A stretch of 64,000 bases of DNA from positions 587,501 through 651,500 of the forward strand of contig NW_026973713.1 in NCBI RefSeq assembly GCF_035594125.1, in the 5' to 3' direction. Source of the DNA: Scylla paramamosain. Lineage: Eukaryota; Arthropoda; Malacostraca; Decapoda; Portunidae. Position 1 is the stretch's first letter. Each line of letters starts with the position of its first letter. The notes beneath the pieces are model-generated. The model had not been told where the DNA came from, made no database searches, and was given only the letters and a program-made list of their open reading frames with translations. This document shows positions 23,396-35,416 of this stretch, one piece after another. The translations under genes and the position numbers were made by a program.

Positions 23396-23989
23396 CTGGT
23401 CTCATCTTGAGTACCAGTTCACTCCTTCCTGATTTCAGTGCTGCCAATGCCCATCTTCACTACCCACGGCACAGTGCTACTAACGTCATCCCCCCTTTGT
23501 AACGTAGTTTTAGGAACATGAGCACGTTGAAGTTGTTAACTTTCAAAATCAAATGTAGTTATTTTAATTAAAACAGTACTTTTCATTAGTGAAGAGACAG
23601 GATAAACATTGAATTAGAAGTTTTTGAAGATGTTTCTAAGTTTTCTAAGATCAAGATTAAAAATAAAGATTTGGATTTTTCATTTTTTTTTACTTAAAAT
23701 ATCAATATTGTTATCACTAGTATCAGAATCTTGGATTTATAGATTTATTGGTTATCAGTTATCGGCACTAAATCTATCACCAGTTACTGAATTATCAGTT
23801 ATCACTGATAACATTATCATCATTGATTTATCATTTATTGTGATAAGTTTTTCATTATCATCGCCAGCTATGCAATTGAGTGATTGCTTTATAAGGTTTA
23901 CCACTGTTTCTTTATAGCAGATATATAGTACTGTGCCTTCACTTGATGATGCAGGTAATGCAAACTTGAAAAGTCAGTAAACAAGTAAT
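23396..23989. other. AT-rich stretch with a cluster of GATA-type motifs
   Basis: No gene. Between 23705 and 23865 there are about ten TTATC/GATAA motifs in both orientations. This could be regulatory or simply a decayed TTATCA repeat. Confidence 0.4.
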
Positions 23990-24960
23990 GTAATGAAGGT
24001 TGGGAACCAATGGTTTAGGACAAGAGAAAGAGTGAGGATTGTATGTCTCCATAGCACATACTATCACCTTTGTTATGCACTCAGCACACAGAGATGGGTA
24101 CCCTATGACACAGAAACAGTAGTCATTCCAAGGCAAATCAGCATAATACCTACTCAGCTCCAGTAGGGGCAAAATGACAAAGGCACCTCCACTTTGGGGA
24201 ATCTTGGGGACAGATTGGAAGGATAGGACAAGATGCAGATTGTGATTGGAGGAGCCCAATGGAGATGATAGGATGATAGCATAAGCAGAAGGGTTAGAGG
24301 TGAGGAAAAGGTCAAGAATATTGGGCATATCTCCAAGACAATCAGGAATACAAGTAGAGTGTTGTACCAGTTGCTCTAGGTCATGGAGGATAGCAGAGTT
24401 AAAGGCTAGTTCACCAAGATGGTCAGTGAAGGGAGAGGAAAGGCAAAATTAGTAATGACCATTGAAGTCTCCAAGAATGGAGATCTCTGCAAAAGGGAAG
24501 AGAGTCAGAATGTGCTCACTTTAGAAGTTAAGTAGTCAAAGAATTTTTCTAGCAAGAGGAGCTTCTTGTAGGTGAGAGGTATACAGCACAGATAAATTTT
24601 GTTTGAGAGTGACTGTAGTCATAGCCAGACAGTGAAAAATCCAGAAGATTCAAGAGTGTGGGCACAAGAGCAATTTAAGTTGTTGTATGCATAGTTGCAA
24701 CATCCAGCTTTGGGCAGAAAATGAGGATAGAGAAAGTAGGGGGGAACAAAGAAGGGGGTACTGTCAGTTGCCTCAGACACCTGTGTTTTGGGGAGGAAAA
24801 GATGAAGTTTAGTAGAGAGGTTGTGTTCTACAGATTGAAAAGAAGATGTAAGGCCACAAATGTTGCAGAAGTTATTGAAGAAAAAGTTGAGGGTGGTGTC
24901 AAGACACTCACCAGAAGAGCAGTCTGATCTGGGGACATTTGTCCTGGGGACTCCGAGGCT
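23990..24960 (-). mobile_element. Jockey-type LINE endonuclease region
   Basis: Minus-strand copy of the 5' half of ORF2: YFLYPHFLPKAGC (about 24730), the ATTCTTGGAGACTTCAATGG block (the ILGDFN motif, about 24470), [29 protein letters not shown] (SDHN changed to SNHN) and PHSFSCPKP. The Asp of the SDH motif is lost and several stops are present. Together with the fragment at 23155 it may be one broken element. Confidence 0.83.
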
Positions 24961-25171
24961 GGTGTAGGAGTCGCCATGATAATTTTGAATTTTGAGTGAA
25001 GGGTGTGCATGTATTAGGTGCATGTAGAGTTGTGTGAAAGAACAGAATTTTTAAAAGGCAGGTTGTGAAATGTACAGTGAGGTCACAGCTGGCTGTTCCA
25101 TCTCTTTTGTCTTTCCTTTTTGGAACAGCTTTGTGGTGTGAAGGGATAGAGTGAAGATAAAAAGATTTGTC

Positions 25172-25310
25172 CATCTGTATACCAGGCCAAAAATCTGACA
25201 CAGGATGGTCTAAACAAAGCCCCACACACACATGCACACATCATTCACACTCTTAACCCTGTTGGTCCCTGGAAGAAAGGGTTATTCTTGTGGGCCACCG
25301 TGCTACACCC
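25172..25310 (-). mobile_element. tRNA-derived SINE, copy 1
   Basis: Shares about 140 bp with 30215-30352. On the minus strand it begins GGGTGTAGCACGGTGGCC, which resembles a pol III A box (TAGC..AGTGG in copy 2); a GGGTTAAGAGT stretch about 45 bp on may be a decayed B box. It is followed by a shared non-tRNA body (AATGATG(T/C)GTG). No terminal repeat is visible. Confidence 0.5.
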
Positions 25311-25639
25311 TAAGACCAGAGTAAAAAAGATAAATGAATGAAAAGCGATAGTTGTTAGTGCGGTGATGGTCAGAAGTCAAGCTTCCTGTGCCTTGACATT
25401 TCCTTCAGTCTGGAGTTCTCTACTGACAGTCTCCTCACAAAGCCTGGGAATAGATGGGTCCTTAGACTTGAGACTAGAGGAAAACACACAATCAGGAAAG
25501 TGAGTGCAAGAGGACACTCAGCTAATGACCTCAGCTGTACAAAGATGACCAGTGTGCAGGACTCTCTTGTCATCACACAGCCTCTGCTCACACTGGCTGC
25601 CTGTGGGACTGCTGCCTCATTTACAAACACCCACTATAT

Positions 25640-25731
25640 TTGATTTTTGACCTCTTGTTTTATTTATTTATTTGTTTGGATTTTAATGCATTTATTTATC
25701 TTTATTATTATTGTTATTATCATTATTATTA

Positions 25732-25767
<36 letters not shown>

Positions 25768-26404
25768 TTATTTTATTTTATTTATTTCATTTACTGGGTT
25801 TGTTAGTGTGTCTGTTGCTAGCAGTGCTAGTAGTTCCTTTTATGGTTATTTGATTGATTTTCTTCTCCTGACCTCTGCTTTTCCTTATTATTTCATGGTT
25901 CCATTTAGATTTGCAGTTATAGGAGTATTATTTGTAACAATAATGGTGATAATGAAAATAGTTATGATAGAGAGTCCCAATTAATGACCATAACAAGCTC
26001 TCTGTTATAAATATTTCTTGCCATTAATAAAAAAAAAAAAGTGTGCATTATTTTTTGTTTGTTATTCATAATTGCATTGAAACTAGGACACACAGAATGT
26101 ACACCAGGATACACACAAATGCTTACAGTGAGTGAGTCAGTCAGTCAGTGTTTGATGCAGGAGTACCAAAGTGAAATATCAGCAAAATAAGTCATGTACA
26201 ATAATACACAGTGCACAATAGATAATACATGCTACATAATGAAATGATACATAACACTAAATACATATAAAAATACATAATACAAAAGACAATACATAAA
26301 CAATACATAATACATAATAAATATAAGTGACACTGTAGTGCATATCTACCTTCAGCCCAAACTAAACAACAACACTATCAGTACAAGATACCTAATTAAA
26401 TAAA
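25640..26404. repeat. Low-complexity and short-repeat stretch
   Basis: (TTTA)/(ATT)/(GTT)n mix at 25660-25790 and ATACATA-type repeats at 26190-26330. No gene recognised. Confidence 0.7.
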
Positions 26405-26565
26405 GGATACCTAATTAACACACCGGGTCCAATAGAGGGTACCTAATTAACACACTGGGTCCAATAGAGGGTACCTAATTAACACACTGGGTCCAATAGA
26501 GGGTACCTAATTGACACACCAGGTCCAATAGAGGGTACCTAATTAACACACCTGATCCAATAGAG
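26405..26565 (+). repeat. 32-bp minisatellite split by a hAT element
   Basis: Five units beginning GG(A)TACCTAATTAACACAC and ending CCAATAGAG start at 26405, 26438, 26470, 26502 and 26534. The array continues on the far side of the transposon at 29060-29092 (CAATAGAG then GGTACCTAATTAACACACC). Confidence 0.92.
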
Positions 26566-27118
26566 TAGTGGTTTCCAACCTGTGGGGCGCACCCCCCTAA
26601 GGGGGCACGAAGGGCTGCCAGGGGGGGCGTAAGCACTTCATAAAGTGGAAAAATTACTTAGTAGATGATTATATATCAACATTATTGATTTTGATGGAAT
26701 ACATAATTGGTTAAGTATTGAGAAAACATTTCAGATATGAATTATGAAATGTTATTGTCTAAATACAATTATAAATTATTTCAAATGCTACTAAGTAACT
26801 AAGGAATTAAACAACTATAAAAGATAGAGAGAGAAACGTGCTGTAAATATAAATATTGTAATGATTACCAGAAACAACGCATCGTTTGTATGGTTCCCAT
26901 TCGGTTCACGTCTCGGACATGTCAGTACTCCAGCTTTGGGAGTTGGCTGTGTGGCCACACCGCCACAGTAGTATGAGGGTGCGGTGGTAAGACGGTAGCT
27001 CTGTGACCGTTCTGGACGTAACAAGTGCCTCGTAAATATAACTGTTAATTGCAAAATTACAAAGCTAAGGAATAGTTTTGAGCGTGTGCGTTTGTTTATT
27101 TCACTAAAATTTTGAAAT

Positions 27119-28147
27119 ATGGAAAAGTATTTGATTAAAGGCAAAAGGAAAGAAACTGAAAGTGAACCTCACTCCAGTAAATGTGATGAAAGTAGCAGGC
27201 ATACGAAAACCAGAAAGTATGACGACAGCTATCTCTCGCTTGGATTTACATCTACGGTTGTTAGTGGAACGGAGAGACTTCAATGTGTGTTGTGTTTAAA
27301 TATTTTGGCCATGGACAGCATGAAACCAAGCAAATTGAAGCACCACCTTGAAACACAGCATCCTGAACATGTTGGCAAATCTCTGGAATTTTTTAAAAGG
27401 AGACTTGATGAATTTAATAAACAGAGGCGGGCTTTCACGAAGACATCTACCACAGCTGCAAGTGCTTTGCTTGCTTCTTATAAAGTTTCCTACATAAGTG
27501 CAAGATGCAAAAAAGCTCACAACATAGCAGAAACCTGGGTATTACCTGCTGCTATTGACATGGTGGAAATAATGCTCGATGAACAAAGTGCCAACAAGTT
27601 ACGCAGCATTCCTCTTGCAGATGTACTTAAATATTTGCATTTTGGGTTGCAAATAGATGAGGCTACTGATGTAGTGAAAGATGCTCATTTAATAACTTAT
27701 GTGTGCTATATATCTGCCAATGAAATTAAGGAAGATCTGTTGTTTTGTAAACCTATTGTTGGTAGAGCCACAGCTGTAAAAGTGTTCAACATGATTGACA
27801 ATTTTTTCAATGAACATGGAATAAGCTGGGAAAATTGTGTTGGACTGTGCACTGATGGAGCCCAGTCAATGGCAGGACGACATGCTGGACTGAAAGCTTT
27901 GGTGAGGGAAAAGGCTCCACACACTTCATGGACGCACTGCATGCTTCATAGACAGGCACTTGCATCAGGCAGTATGAATGAAGAGTTAGGTAATTTGCTC
28001 AAAGATGTTGTCAGGGTTGTAAATTACATAAAGAACAGTCCATTGAAAGGAAGACTGCACAGTTATGTAAAGATTTTGGTGCTGAACACACTGCTCTACT
28101 GTATTACTGTGAATCACGCTGGCTATCCCGTGGAAAGTACTCCATAG
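27119..28147 (+). pseudogene. hAT transposase, N-terminal and catalytic part
   Basis: A 342-codon open frame. A BED-type zinc finger reads CVLC at residues 56-59 with H75/H76 and H81 (KHHLETQH). The RNase-H-like core shows the first Asp in LQIDEATDV (D180), the second in LCTDGAQS (D246), and the conserved WTHCMLHRQALA. Sequence between IPLADV (residue 169) and LKYLHFGLQID is shorter than in relatives, which suggests a small internal deletion. The frame is lost near 28085; the CESRWLSRGK motif that should follow is present in another frame. Confidence 0.9.
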
Positions 28148-28152
28148 AGTGT

Positions 28153-28497
28153 ATGAACTTAGAAATGAAATTGCTACATTCATTTGTGAAAATAAAACCA
28201 AAGATGGAGACTTTCACAGATTATTATTTCATTAAAAAACTTGCTTACATGGTTGATATCTTTGAGAAACTTAACCAACTGAATCAGTCTATGCAGGGGC
28301 TCCACATGAATATTTTCGCACAGAGTGACAAAATACGTGCATTTATGAAGAAAATTGAGTTATGGAAAAGGAATGTAGAAAATAACAGTTTTGACATGTT
28401 ACCAAATTTGCAAGAGTTTCTCAAACATACTAGCGTACTAGGTGGAAATGAATTGTTTGCTGAGCACTCTCCTGGGGAAGTGCTCATTTTACTTTAA
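28153..28497 (+). pseudogene. hAT transposase, central part
   Basis: Continues the transposase in a different frame (KLAYMVDIFEKLNQLNQSMQ; LHMNIFAQSDKIRAFMKKIE; LWKRNV). The helical insertion region of hAT transposases is recognisable. Ends at a TAA by frameshift near 28490. Confidence 0.85.
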
Positions 28498-28882
28498 AGA
28501 TGTAGACACAAGTGATTACGAATGGATAAGAAACCCATTTGGTGATAACTCTACAAGCACACTGTCTACAGCTGACCAGGAGCAACTTATTGATTTGTCA
28601 TGTGACGGTTCGCTGAAACTTGTGTTTGATGCAGGACCTTTGGAAAAATTTTGGTTGCAAGTTAAAGATGAGTACCCTTCCTTGTCAACTAAGGCCATTG
28701 GCATTTTATTACGTTTTGTGACATCATACTTGTGTGAATCAGGATTTAGTTCAGTTGCTGTCCTCAAAACAAAATACCGTTCTTGCTTAGTAATAGAAAA
28801 GGAATTACGGGTCTCAATTTCATCACATTCTCCGAGATTTGAGAAACTCTGCTCAGAGAAGCAAGCGCAACCATCACACTAG
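28442..28882 (+). pseudogene. hAT transposase, C-terminal dimerisation region
   Basis: Contains YEWIRNPF, LKLVFDAGPLEKFW, YPSLSTKAIGILLRFVTSYL and CESGFSSVAVLKTKYRS, the strongly conserved hAT C-terminal (Dimer_Tnp_hAT) block, and ends QAQPSH then stop. Confidence 0.9.
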
Positions 28883-29092
28883 TAAAGGTAAGCCTATACA
28901 TTCAGTCATACATAATTATGTATTGTATAATTTTTTTTTATCACTGATTTGTGCCGACTATGACAGTAAATAGCAGTATTTAAACCAGAGTGGAGGGTGC
29001 GCAGGGAACTTGTCATTTAACGAAGGGGGACGAGAATTCGAAAAGGTTGGAAACCACTGCAATAGAGGGTACCTAATTAACACACCTGGTCT

Positions 29093-29538
29093 AAGTCAAA
29101 GCCTTACCACACCTGTACTATCCTCAGATGCAGCCAGCAAGGAGGCAAGCGGCTCATCTGTCAGTGTGCGCCTACCATACCCACAGCCACACCAACGGAG
29201 GGCCAACGACACCCAAGTCTAGCCGCAGGAACAAATGTAGTAGGTGGCGTGGCTGGGAGGTGCAGCTGAGAGTGGTGGTGTGACGAGTGTGGAGGCTTAA
29301 GGCTTATAGGTGATGTAAGAGATTAGCTAAGATGTGGCTGGTGCAAAACAGTGTTGAGGTGGTAGGTGGTGTGGCTGGGTGGTGTTGCCAGGGTGGGGGG
29401 GGAGGGGTGATGCTGTGGCAGGGAGTGATGGCATGGTAATGGAGTGCTGTGATGGAGTGTTAAGCAAAAGTGCACTCATGTTTATTCATTGACTAAAGGT
29501 GATGCTGGGAGTGTGGGAGGAGGACCCCTTAGGGAACA

Positions 29539-29627
<89 letters not shown>

Positions 29628-29998
29628 TGTAAAATTATTTGTCATTTCATGTGATTTCTTGTGATTTATGACTGCAAAATTTACACCTAAGAATTATAAA
29701 AAAGGAAAATCATGAATCTTGAGAAATGCATTGAAAAGGAAAAAAATTACAGATTACAGTTCAATGCAGTGCAGAAGTTTTGATGTATAAATATTTCTGA
29801 ACATTCAACAATTATCTTCAAATATTTTCTTAATATTTTAATGTTTGATGACATATGACCCTTACTGTGGTGCCTTGAAAGCAATTAGTCAATTCACTCG
29901 TTCATAAATTGTAACCCATCTTTTTATACTGTGCCACTTTTCACTATATAGAGGACAGACAGCCATCACCACCATACATCTGCTCCTTTCTCCCTGCA
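29093..29998 (+). other. Intron sequence before the 30-kb exon
   Basis: Contains a GC-richer patch (29110-29220) that reads AASKEASGSSVSVRLPYPQP on the plus strand after a TATCCTCAG acceptor-like site but lacks a convincing donor, and a GT/GGT-rich stretch (29240-29460). A typical pyrimidine-rich acceptor (TCCTTTCTCCCTGCAG) closes the interval. Confidence 0.4.
29543..29624. repeat. (GA)n microsatellite
   Basis: About 41 GA units within the intron. Confidence 0.97.
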
Positions 29999-29999
29999 G

Positions 30000-30122
30000 G
30001 TGTGGTGACAAGTAGTGAGGTCACCACTGAATCTGACACACCTGCTGAGCCTGACCTGGTGTCTTTCTGTGCTACCCTGGGCAACAACCGAGCCCTGCGA
30101 GTCCCTGCCCTCTTCAAGCCAG
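30000..30122 (+). CDS. Internal exon of the phase-1 host gene (41 codons)
   Basis: Strong acceptor TTTCTCCCTGCAG and donor CCAG|GTCAGT frame a 123-bp exon. Only one frame is open throughout; it enters and leaves in phase 1 and reads VVTSSEVTTESDTPAEPDLV then SFCATLGNNRALRVPALFKP. No domain recognised; the first half is Ser/Thr/Glu-rich and probably disordered. The next exon at 31577 accepts the phase exactly. Part of a gene of unknown name. Confidence 0.68.
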
Positions 30123-30214
30123 GTCAGTCATGGTCAGGGGAAGCTCAAATATTTCAGAACAGTGCAGGGATTATCTCCAACACAAATGGAGACCTGCAAA
30201 ATGTACCTGTCTCC

Positions 30215-30352
30215 CTCTATATACCAGACAGGCAATCCCTCATAGGGTGGCCCAGGCAAAGCACTACACTCTCATACACGCATCATTCATACTCTTAGTT
30301 CTGTCACCTCCTGGTGGTTAGCAGTCATCTCGTAGACCACTCTGCTACACCC
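30215..30352 (-). mobile_element. tRNA-derived SINE, copy 2
   Basis: On the minus strand it starts GGGTGTAGCAGAGTGGTCTA. TAGCAGAGTGG fits the pol III A-box consensus. It aligns with 25172-25310 over its length, with several small differences. Lies just inside the host-gene intron, antisense to the gene. Confidence 0.5.
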
Positions 30353-30639
30353 CAGGAACTTAGGCATAGCACATCAGGTCATATACTTGGAAAATAAAGT
30401 GAAAATACTTGCTCCTGACAAGCTTACAAAACCAATAGTGCACTTGTGAACTCCTCCTAAACTAAGGAGATAAAACACTGTTATATTAGGTGCCTAAGAT
30501 TGAAAAGTAGATAGACTAAAGCACTTACTGTTTTGTGCCAGTTAGTGTGGAGTTAACACTTGGAGATTGAGAAAAGTACAAGGGGAAGAGACAGTTCACT
30601 TCTTAGCCTGGTCTGAGTGTACCATTGTTTGAGGCAGGT

Positions 30640-30925
30640 GTTAGGCTGGCATGTATATGGGATGGACAGGAGAGACAAAGCAGCAGGAATATGGCTAGAT
30701 TTAAAAACCATGAGGATTAAGATTGTTTTCAAATTGAGTGGTAATTGAATGATAATGAGGTTGTTAATGCCAAGTAAATAGTGAGTTTCAAAAGATTACA
30801 CAAATTTATGAACCAGGGTGATTGATCAAAATAGGTAGGCATGTTCAGGGACTGACTGCCCTATGTAGGGCTGATGGCTTCTTGCAGCTTTTGTTGTTTT
30901 TGTGCTCTTATGTTCTTATAAGGGA
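30640..30925 (+). mobile_element. CR1-type LINE 3' end in an intron
   Basis: Matches the 22.2-kb fragment: TTTCAAATTGAGTGGTAATTG, AGGTTGTTAATGCC, ATAGGTAGGCATGTTCAGGG and GGCTGATGGCTTCTTGCAGC, ending CTTATGTTCTTATAAG, the short terminal repeat typical of CR1-like 3' ends. Confidence 0.7.
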
Positions 30926-31451
30926 ATAAAGTCTTAATGAGTAATGATGGAAGAAAAAGACAAGGTTAGTCATCAGGACCAATAAACTGGCATTGGCACT
31001 GGTGGCTCTTGGTTTGCATAAGTTGTTTTACATTAATTAGTTTAATGTGACTTAAAATATAATAAATTAAGCCCTTTCACTGCATTAAGCAACAATTTGC
31101 AGCACTAAGAAGTATGTATGAAATCTTTATAATCATGTGCAAAAAAGAAGAGCATGAAAAAGAATAGATTTTGCAATTTTTGGTGTCGTGTAGTGTAGTG
31201 TTTGGGGTAGATCAGCAACAGACATGCCAGAGTGCTGAGTGACTGAGGAAAGATTTGACAGACAGCAGGGAAAGGGTTCATTGAATTTACGTGATCTTTT
31301 CACCTCGGCACGACCCGTTGCTGTGCTTACATAAATATTAAGGAAATTTGTTTCCTCTTTTTTTTCTGCATTTTTGTTGTTTCAGCTTTTACATTTAAGG
31401 TTGGGGTTAATAAACAAAGATAAACCATATGAATTAGCATTATTCAATTAT

Positions 31452-31471
31452 AGGTTAGGTTAGGTAAGGTT
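31452..31471 (+). repeat. Short interstitial TTAGG-like motif
   Basis: ATAGGTTAGGTTAGGTAAGG contains two GGTTA/TTAGG units, the arthropod telomere repeat. Too short to prove telomeric origin. Confidence 0.5.
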
Positions 31472-31576
31472 ATCACAGTGAAAGGGTTAAAAGAAATCCA
31501 TCCATCCATACATATGTTCCCTTATTTACCCATATGTTTGCACCCCAAGCTGACTAACCACCACCCTGCCCACCAG

Positions 31577-31825
31577 ACAGGGACTACCAGACTGTGGCTG
31601 ACATGGTGGGTGGCAGTCACTCCATTACAGAGTCAACTACTAGTCACGAGGAAAGTTTGGACGAGGCCAGAAGTGCGTCATCCCACCGCAGGTCACGGGG
31701 ACAGGAACTGCAGGCCAGGCAGGGTCACCGTCCCTCCCACGGCGACCCGGATTATAGCTATGCTCACCCTGTGAAGAAGCAGTACCTTCCCCCACCCCTC
31801 CACTGTCCTCCACTGACAGCAACAG
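31577..31825 (+). CDS. Internal exon of the phase-1 host gene (83 codons)
   Basis: 249 bp between acceptor CCCTGCCCACCAG and donor AACAG|GTGTATG, phase 1 at both ends. Reads DYQTVADMVGGSHSITESTT, SHEESLDEARSASSHRRSRG, then HGDPDYSYAHPVKKQYLPPP. It is a Ser/His/Arg-rich linker followed by a Tyr/Pro-rich stretch with no cysteine-rich or globular pattern, typical of a disordered or cytoplasmic tail. A second possible acceptor four bases downstream would not keep the frame. I do not recognise the family. Confidence 0.7.
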
Positions 31826-32045
31826 GTGTATGAGTTAGTGATAGTGAGGTCACTGACAGACAGACTCGCCAAATTGTTCATTAGTAAAAGTTCCATGGCC
31901 ACTAAGTTTGTAATCTGCTTCTGTGTTTGTATCTTTCCAGCCTTTTTATTCATTGATGTACACTTTTGCCTTTCACTGCTTCCTCCTGTAATCCATTCTA
32001 TATCTTTATATATTTACATGGAAAGATATGTTTGCATTATTTGGA

Positions 32046-32150
<105 letters not shown>

Positions 32151-32516
32151 ATATTGAGGTTCATCTCTTGTCCATAACAAAAGGGCATTTCTGTCTGGTT
32201 CCTCAGGTTGGTTGACTAACCCTAAAGCTGCAGGGGTTTTCACACATTTCTCCATTCCATATGTCTCTACTCCTTTGTGGAAAGATGTGTGTTATTTAGG
32301 AAGCTCTCTTCTGTCCAAGTTTCTTTTCATCTTTATCATCATGTGTCAAGTCATCCAGTTCTGGCACTATCTTAGTGGTTGTTCTTTGTATTCTTTCCAA
32401 TCTCTACATGAAACATCACCGAATTAATTAAGCTTAGCAGAAATTATGTGATGTGCCCTACTGATGCTGGTGTGAAGGCGAAGTGTTTGTAGTGAGCCGT
32501 GTGATGCCTTCCCCAG

Positions 32517-32600
32517 TGCTGAATATGGAGAGAGCAGCCAGGCGACACCATACACTGGAGTTTTCTGAGGAGGAGTGCGACCACCCCTCCATCAAGCAAG
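32517..32600 (+). CDS. Internal exon of the phase-1 host gene (28 codons)
   Basis: 84 bp with acceptor GATGCCTTCCCCAG and donor AGCAAG|GTTAGT, again phase 1 to phase 1. Reads LNMERAARRHHTLEFSEEEC then DHPSIKQ. The basic patch RRHHTLEF resembles a kinase-type R-x-x-T/S context, but this is only suggestive. Confidence 0.68.
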
Positions 32601-35416
32601 GTTAGTGTATGGGACAGCCTGTACAGTGTGGATGGATGGATGGATATTGGGATGCATGTACAGGTGGGATATACTGTATGTTCATGTGTGGTTCAAATTC
32701 ACAAATAGTATTAAGAAATTGATAGATGCTCTCACACACTGGTTGGTCTACAGTATGTACAAAATATTGTCAGCTGCAAGACCTTCTTTTTTGGCCATTT
32801 CCTTACAGTTAGGGGTTGGCACCATGTACAAGTTTCTGTCCCTTGCATCTTCCTCAGTGCCTCCCATCCTTTGTAGCTCTGCCACGTTTCCATACCTCCA
32901 TTTCACTGTCTTTCCCTCCATCTTCTTCCCTTGACTGTCTTTTTTCAAGCTCTTTCAATCAGGTCCTGGTCTTCTCTTCTTACTGTATGTTCATGCATGC
33001 TTCAAATTCACAGCATGATAGCCACAAACATGGTAACACTAGTGGTGACTGATGCTCTCACTCCCTGATTGGTGGACAGTAATTGCAAGATATTGTTAAC
33101 TGCAAGACCACAGGTGAATGAAAACAATTCAGATGAAGAGAACAAAACCATTATATTACTTACAGAGAAACTAGGAATGGACTGGCTTCTTCCTTCTTGC
33201 ACCTTTCCCAAGACATGAAGGAGACAGATCAGCAAGTTCCATGAGTGTCTGTGGCTTTGAATCATTTCATTCCTCCCTGATACCTGTCTGCAGTTTTGTG
33301 GTGTCCAGGCTGCCCTCCTCTGCCTGTGCCTCTCAGTGATCGGTTAAAGATCAGGGGAATGGGGTGGCCAGTGCTCTTATGAGTCCAGCAGGCAGTTGTG
33401 ATTTTTTGGTGTGTGTGACAATGCACATTTCAAATGGCCCAAGGAACAAGTCATGCAAAAACTCTAAATGATTGTTTTGATTTTTTTTTTTAATTTCTAG
33501 TTGAAAACACTGAATTTCCTACACCATAATTAACTAAAGGAATCATTCCTTGTCCATGGCACACATGTTTGCCATGACTACAGGACACAGACACAGTGGT
33601 CCAAGACACTTGTTGCCAGCTTGTCATACCCATTGTAGTTATTTCTTGGCAGGTGTACCAAAGCTTTTGATGTGTACAGGTAGTGAGGGATTTTTTTGGG
33701 AGAATGGCATCTGTGAAAGTGAGGGAGGGATGTTGTGTAGGCAGCGGTGGGCCACTCTGGTAGACACGTGTGTGTGGGTGTTTTGTTCTCACAGTCCTCC
33801 TGCTGTTATTTGAGGATGGGCATCCTCTCAATGTTTCATAACATTTAGTATGCATCCTGATGCCTTGTGCCCTCACTCTGGCCTCTTCTTGTGTTAGTGT
33901 CCCCTCCCCAACACTTTGTCAGCCACTTCTGCACACATCTCCTAACACCTGTAATCCTTGCTGTTCCCTCCACTGCAGTCTGTCTTGTGTAAAGTCACAG
34001 TACTCCAGTGTGCCCTTCAGTTAATTCTTTTCTGCCATCCATTGCAAAGATAATGTAATCCATACCAGTGCACATCTGTTTAAATTATTGGAAAGAAATG
34101 AGATGATGCTTTTCAAAATGCTTTATCTTTAATTGAGAGATGAGTGTTGGTCAGTGGTTCTGGTGGATGACCTCAACTTTGAGTGAGTTGCTGGATGCAT
34201 GACACTGCTCTCAACAGTCACCAGGCTGCCACTGAGCAAAGTTTTACAATTCTGTCATGAAGCACCAAACATTATTTTGGCACTTGCCATTTGTATTCCT
34301 GTATTGTTTTGATTGCAACTCCTACCCTTGTGATTTTGCCTGTGTTAAGTAGTTTTTTCTCTCTTCTTCTCTCCATTTGCATAAAGATCATATATGAATT
34401 CTAAAACATGAAAAATAACAATAATACTCATAATGCAGTGGGAAGTGGACTGGCGCTGGTCCCTGTGTTGCACCGTCACCCAGACCAGCTGTCACCTAGC
34501 AGTACAGGCAGTGCCACGTAGTGTGTCACTCAGCCTGTTATGTACTGCCCTTGGCACAGTGTGTGATATCAGACTGATGAGTATGGGTCTTGTCACCACT
34601 CAGTGCTGCTACTGTGTCACCCCTCTCTCTGTGGTCATGGGTTTGCTGTGGGTAGTTCACTAAGTAGTGGCAGGGATGTGGAAACACTTGGTGATTACAG
34701 CTTATCTCCTATGTTTACTAAATGTGCAATATGACACTCCCATACAATATCGCTATGGAACGTGTCACTTATGCTGCAGCCACTAAGAAACTGTTGCTCT
34801 GCACCACCCAAGCACACTGACTGTGGCAAGGTTAAAACTTGACAAAATGATAACTGTATTATTCCCAAACACTTATTGAAGCCACCACCGTCTGGCCTGT
34901 TTACTGACCTGTGTAGTCATTGTGTGGCCAGGACAGGCTGGCTGAAATGCTGCTGCAGTGTGATGGCATGCATCCCCCCACAGGAGCAGTGGAGCTCTCC
35001 CACCACCATATGCAAAAAAAGGATTAAAATACATAAATATTTTACACTCCATTGACTTGGCAGGAGGTACATTAGATTTAAGCATTCAATGCTGTTCAGG
35101 TTAGAATCCCCAGCAAAAGTTGCTTTATTTCTACCAAAAACTATTAGATAATGTAGAATACATGATTATTGTAAGTTGTATATTCAGAAACATTATAGTC
35201 AAGTAAGGGCTTCAGCAGAAATATGTAAGTTTAGCTACACTTTTCAAAACAAGACAGGCAATGCACAGACCAGCGAGTGACAGCGTCAATCAGTGGCCAT
35301 GTTACCATGTTCTTGTTTCCTCAGCTGGCAAAACTATTATTACAGACTTAGTGAAGCAGTGTCACATGATAGTCCCCTGCCAGGTAACCTACATTATTGC
35401 TTCCCCACTACAGCAG
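32601..35416 (+). other. Intron of the host gene; no exon recognised
   Basis: 2.8 kb of apparently unique sequence. Several 60-128-codon open frames on both strands (for example minus 33490-33876) lack domains and splice context. A further phase-1 exon here cannot be excluded. Confidence 0.4.

Larger units (their letters stand above)
26566..29059 (+). mobile_element. hAT DNA transposon with target-site duplication
   Basis: A 2494-bp element. The ends are imperfect terminal inverted repeats: TAGTGGTTTCCAACCT on the left and AGGTTGGAAACCACTG on the right (15 of 16 bases pair). An 8-bp target-site duplication CAATAGAG flanks it (26558-26565 and 29060-29067), as expected for hAT elements. It carries a BED-zinc-finger transposase of the ZBED5/FAM200-like group broken by frameshifts. 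It sits in the long intron of the putative host gene, in the same orientation. Confidence 0.95.

Noticed and set aside
27119..28882. Domesticated ZBED-type host gene
   Set aside because: Frameshifts at about 28085, 28140 and 28490, plus clean TIRs and target-site duplication, show an ordinary dead hAT copy.
29110..29222. Extra exon reading AASKEASGSSVSVRLPYPQP
   Set aside because: The acceptor is acceptable and the peptide plausible, but no donor in the right phase with consensus bases was found before the stop.
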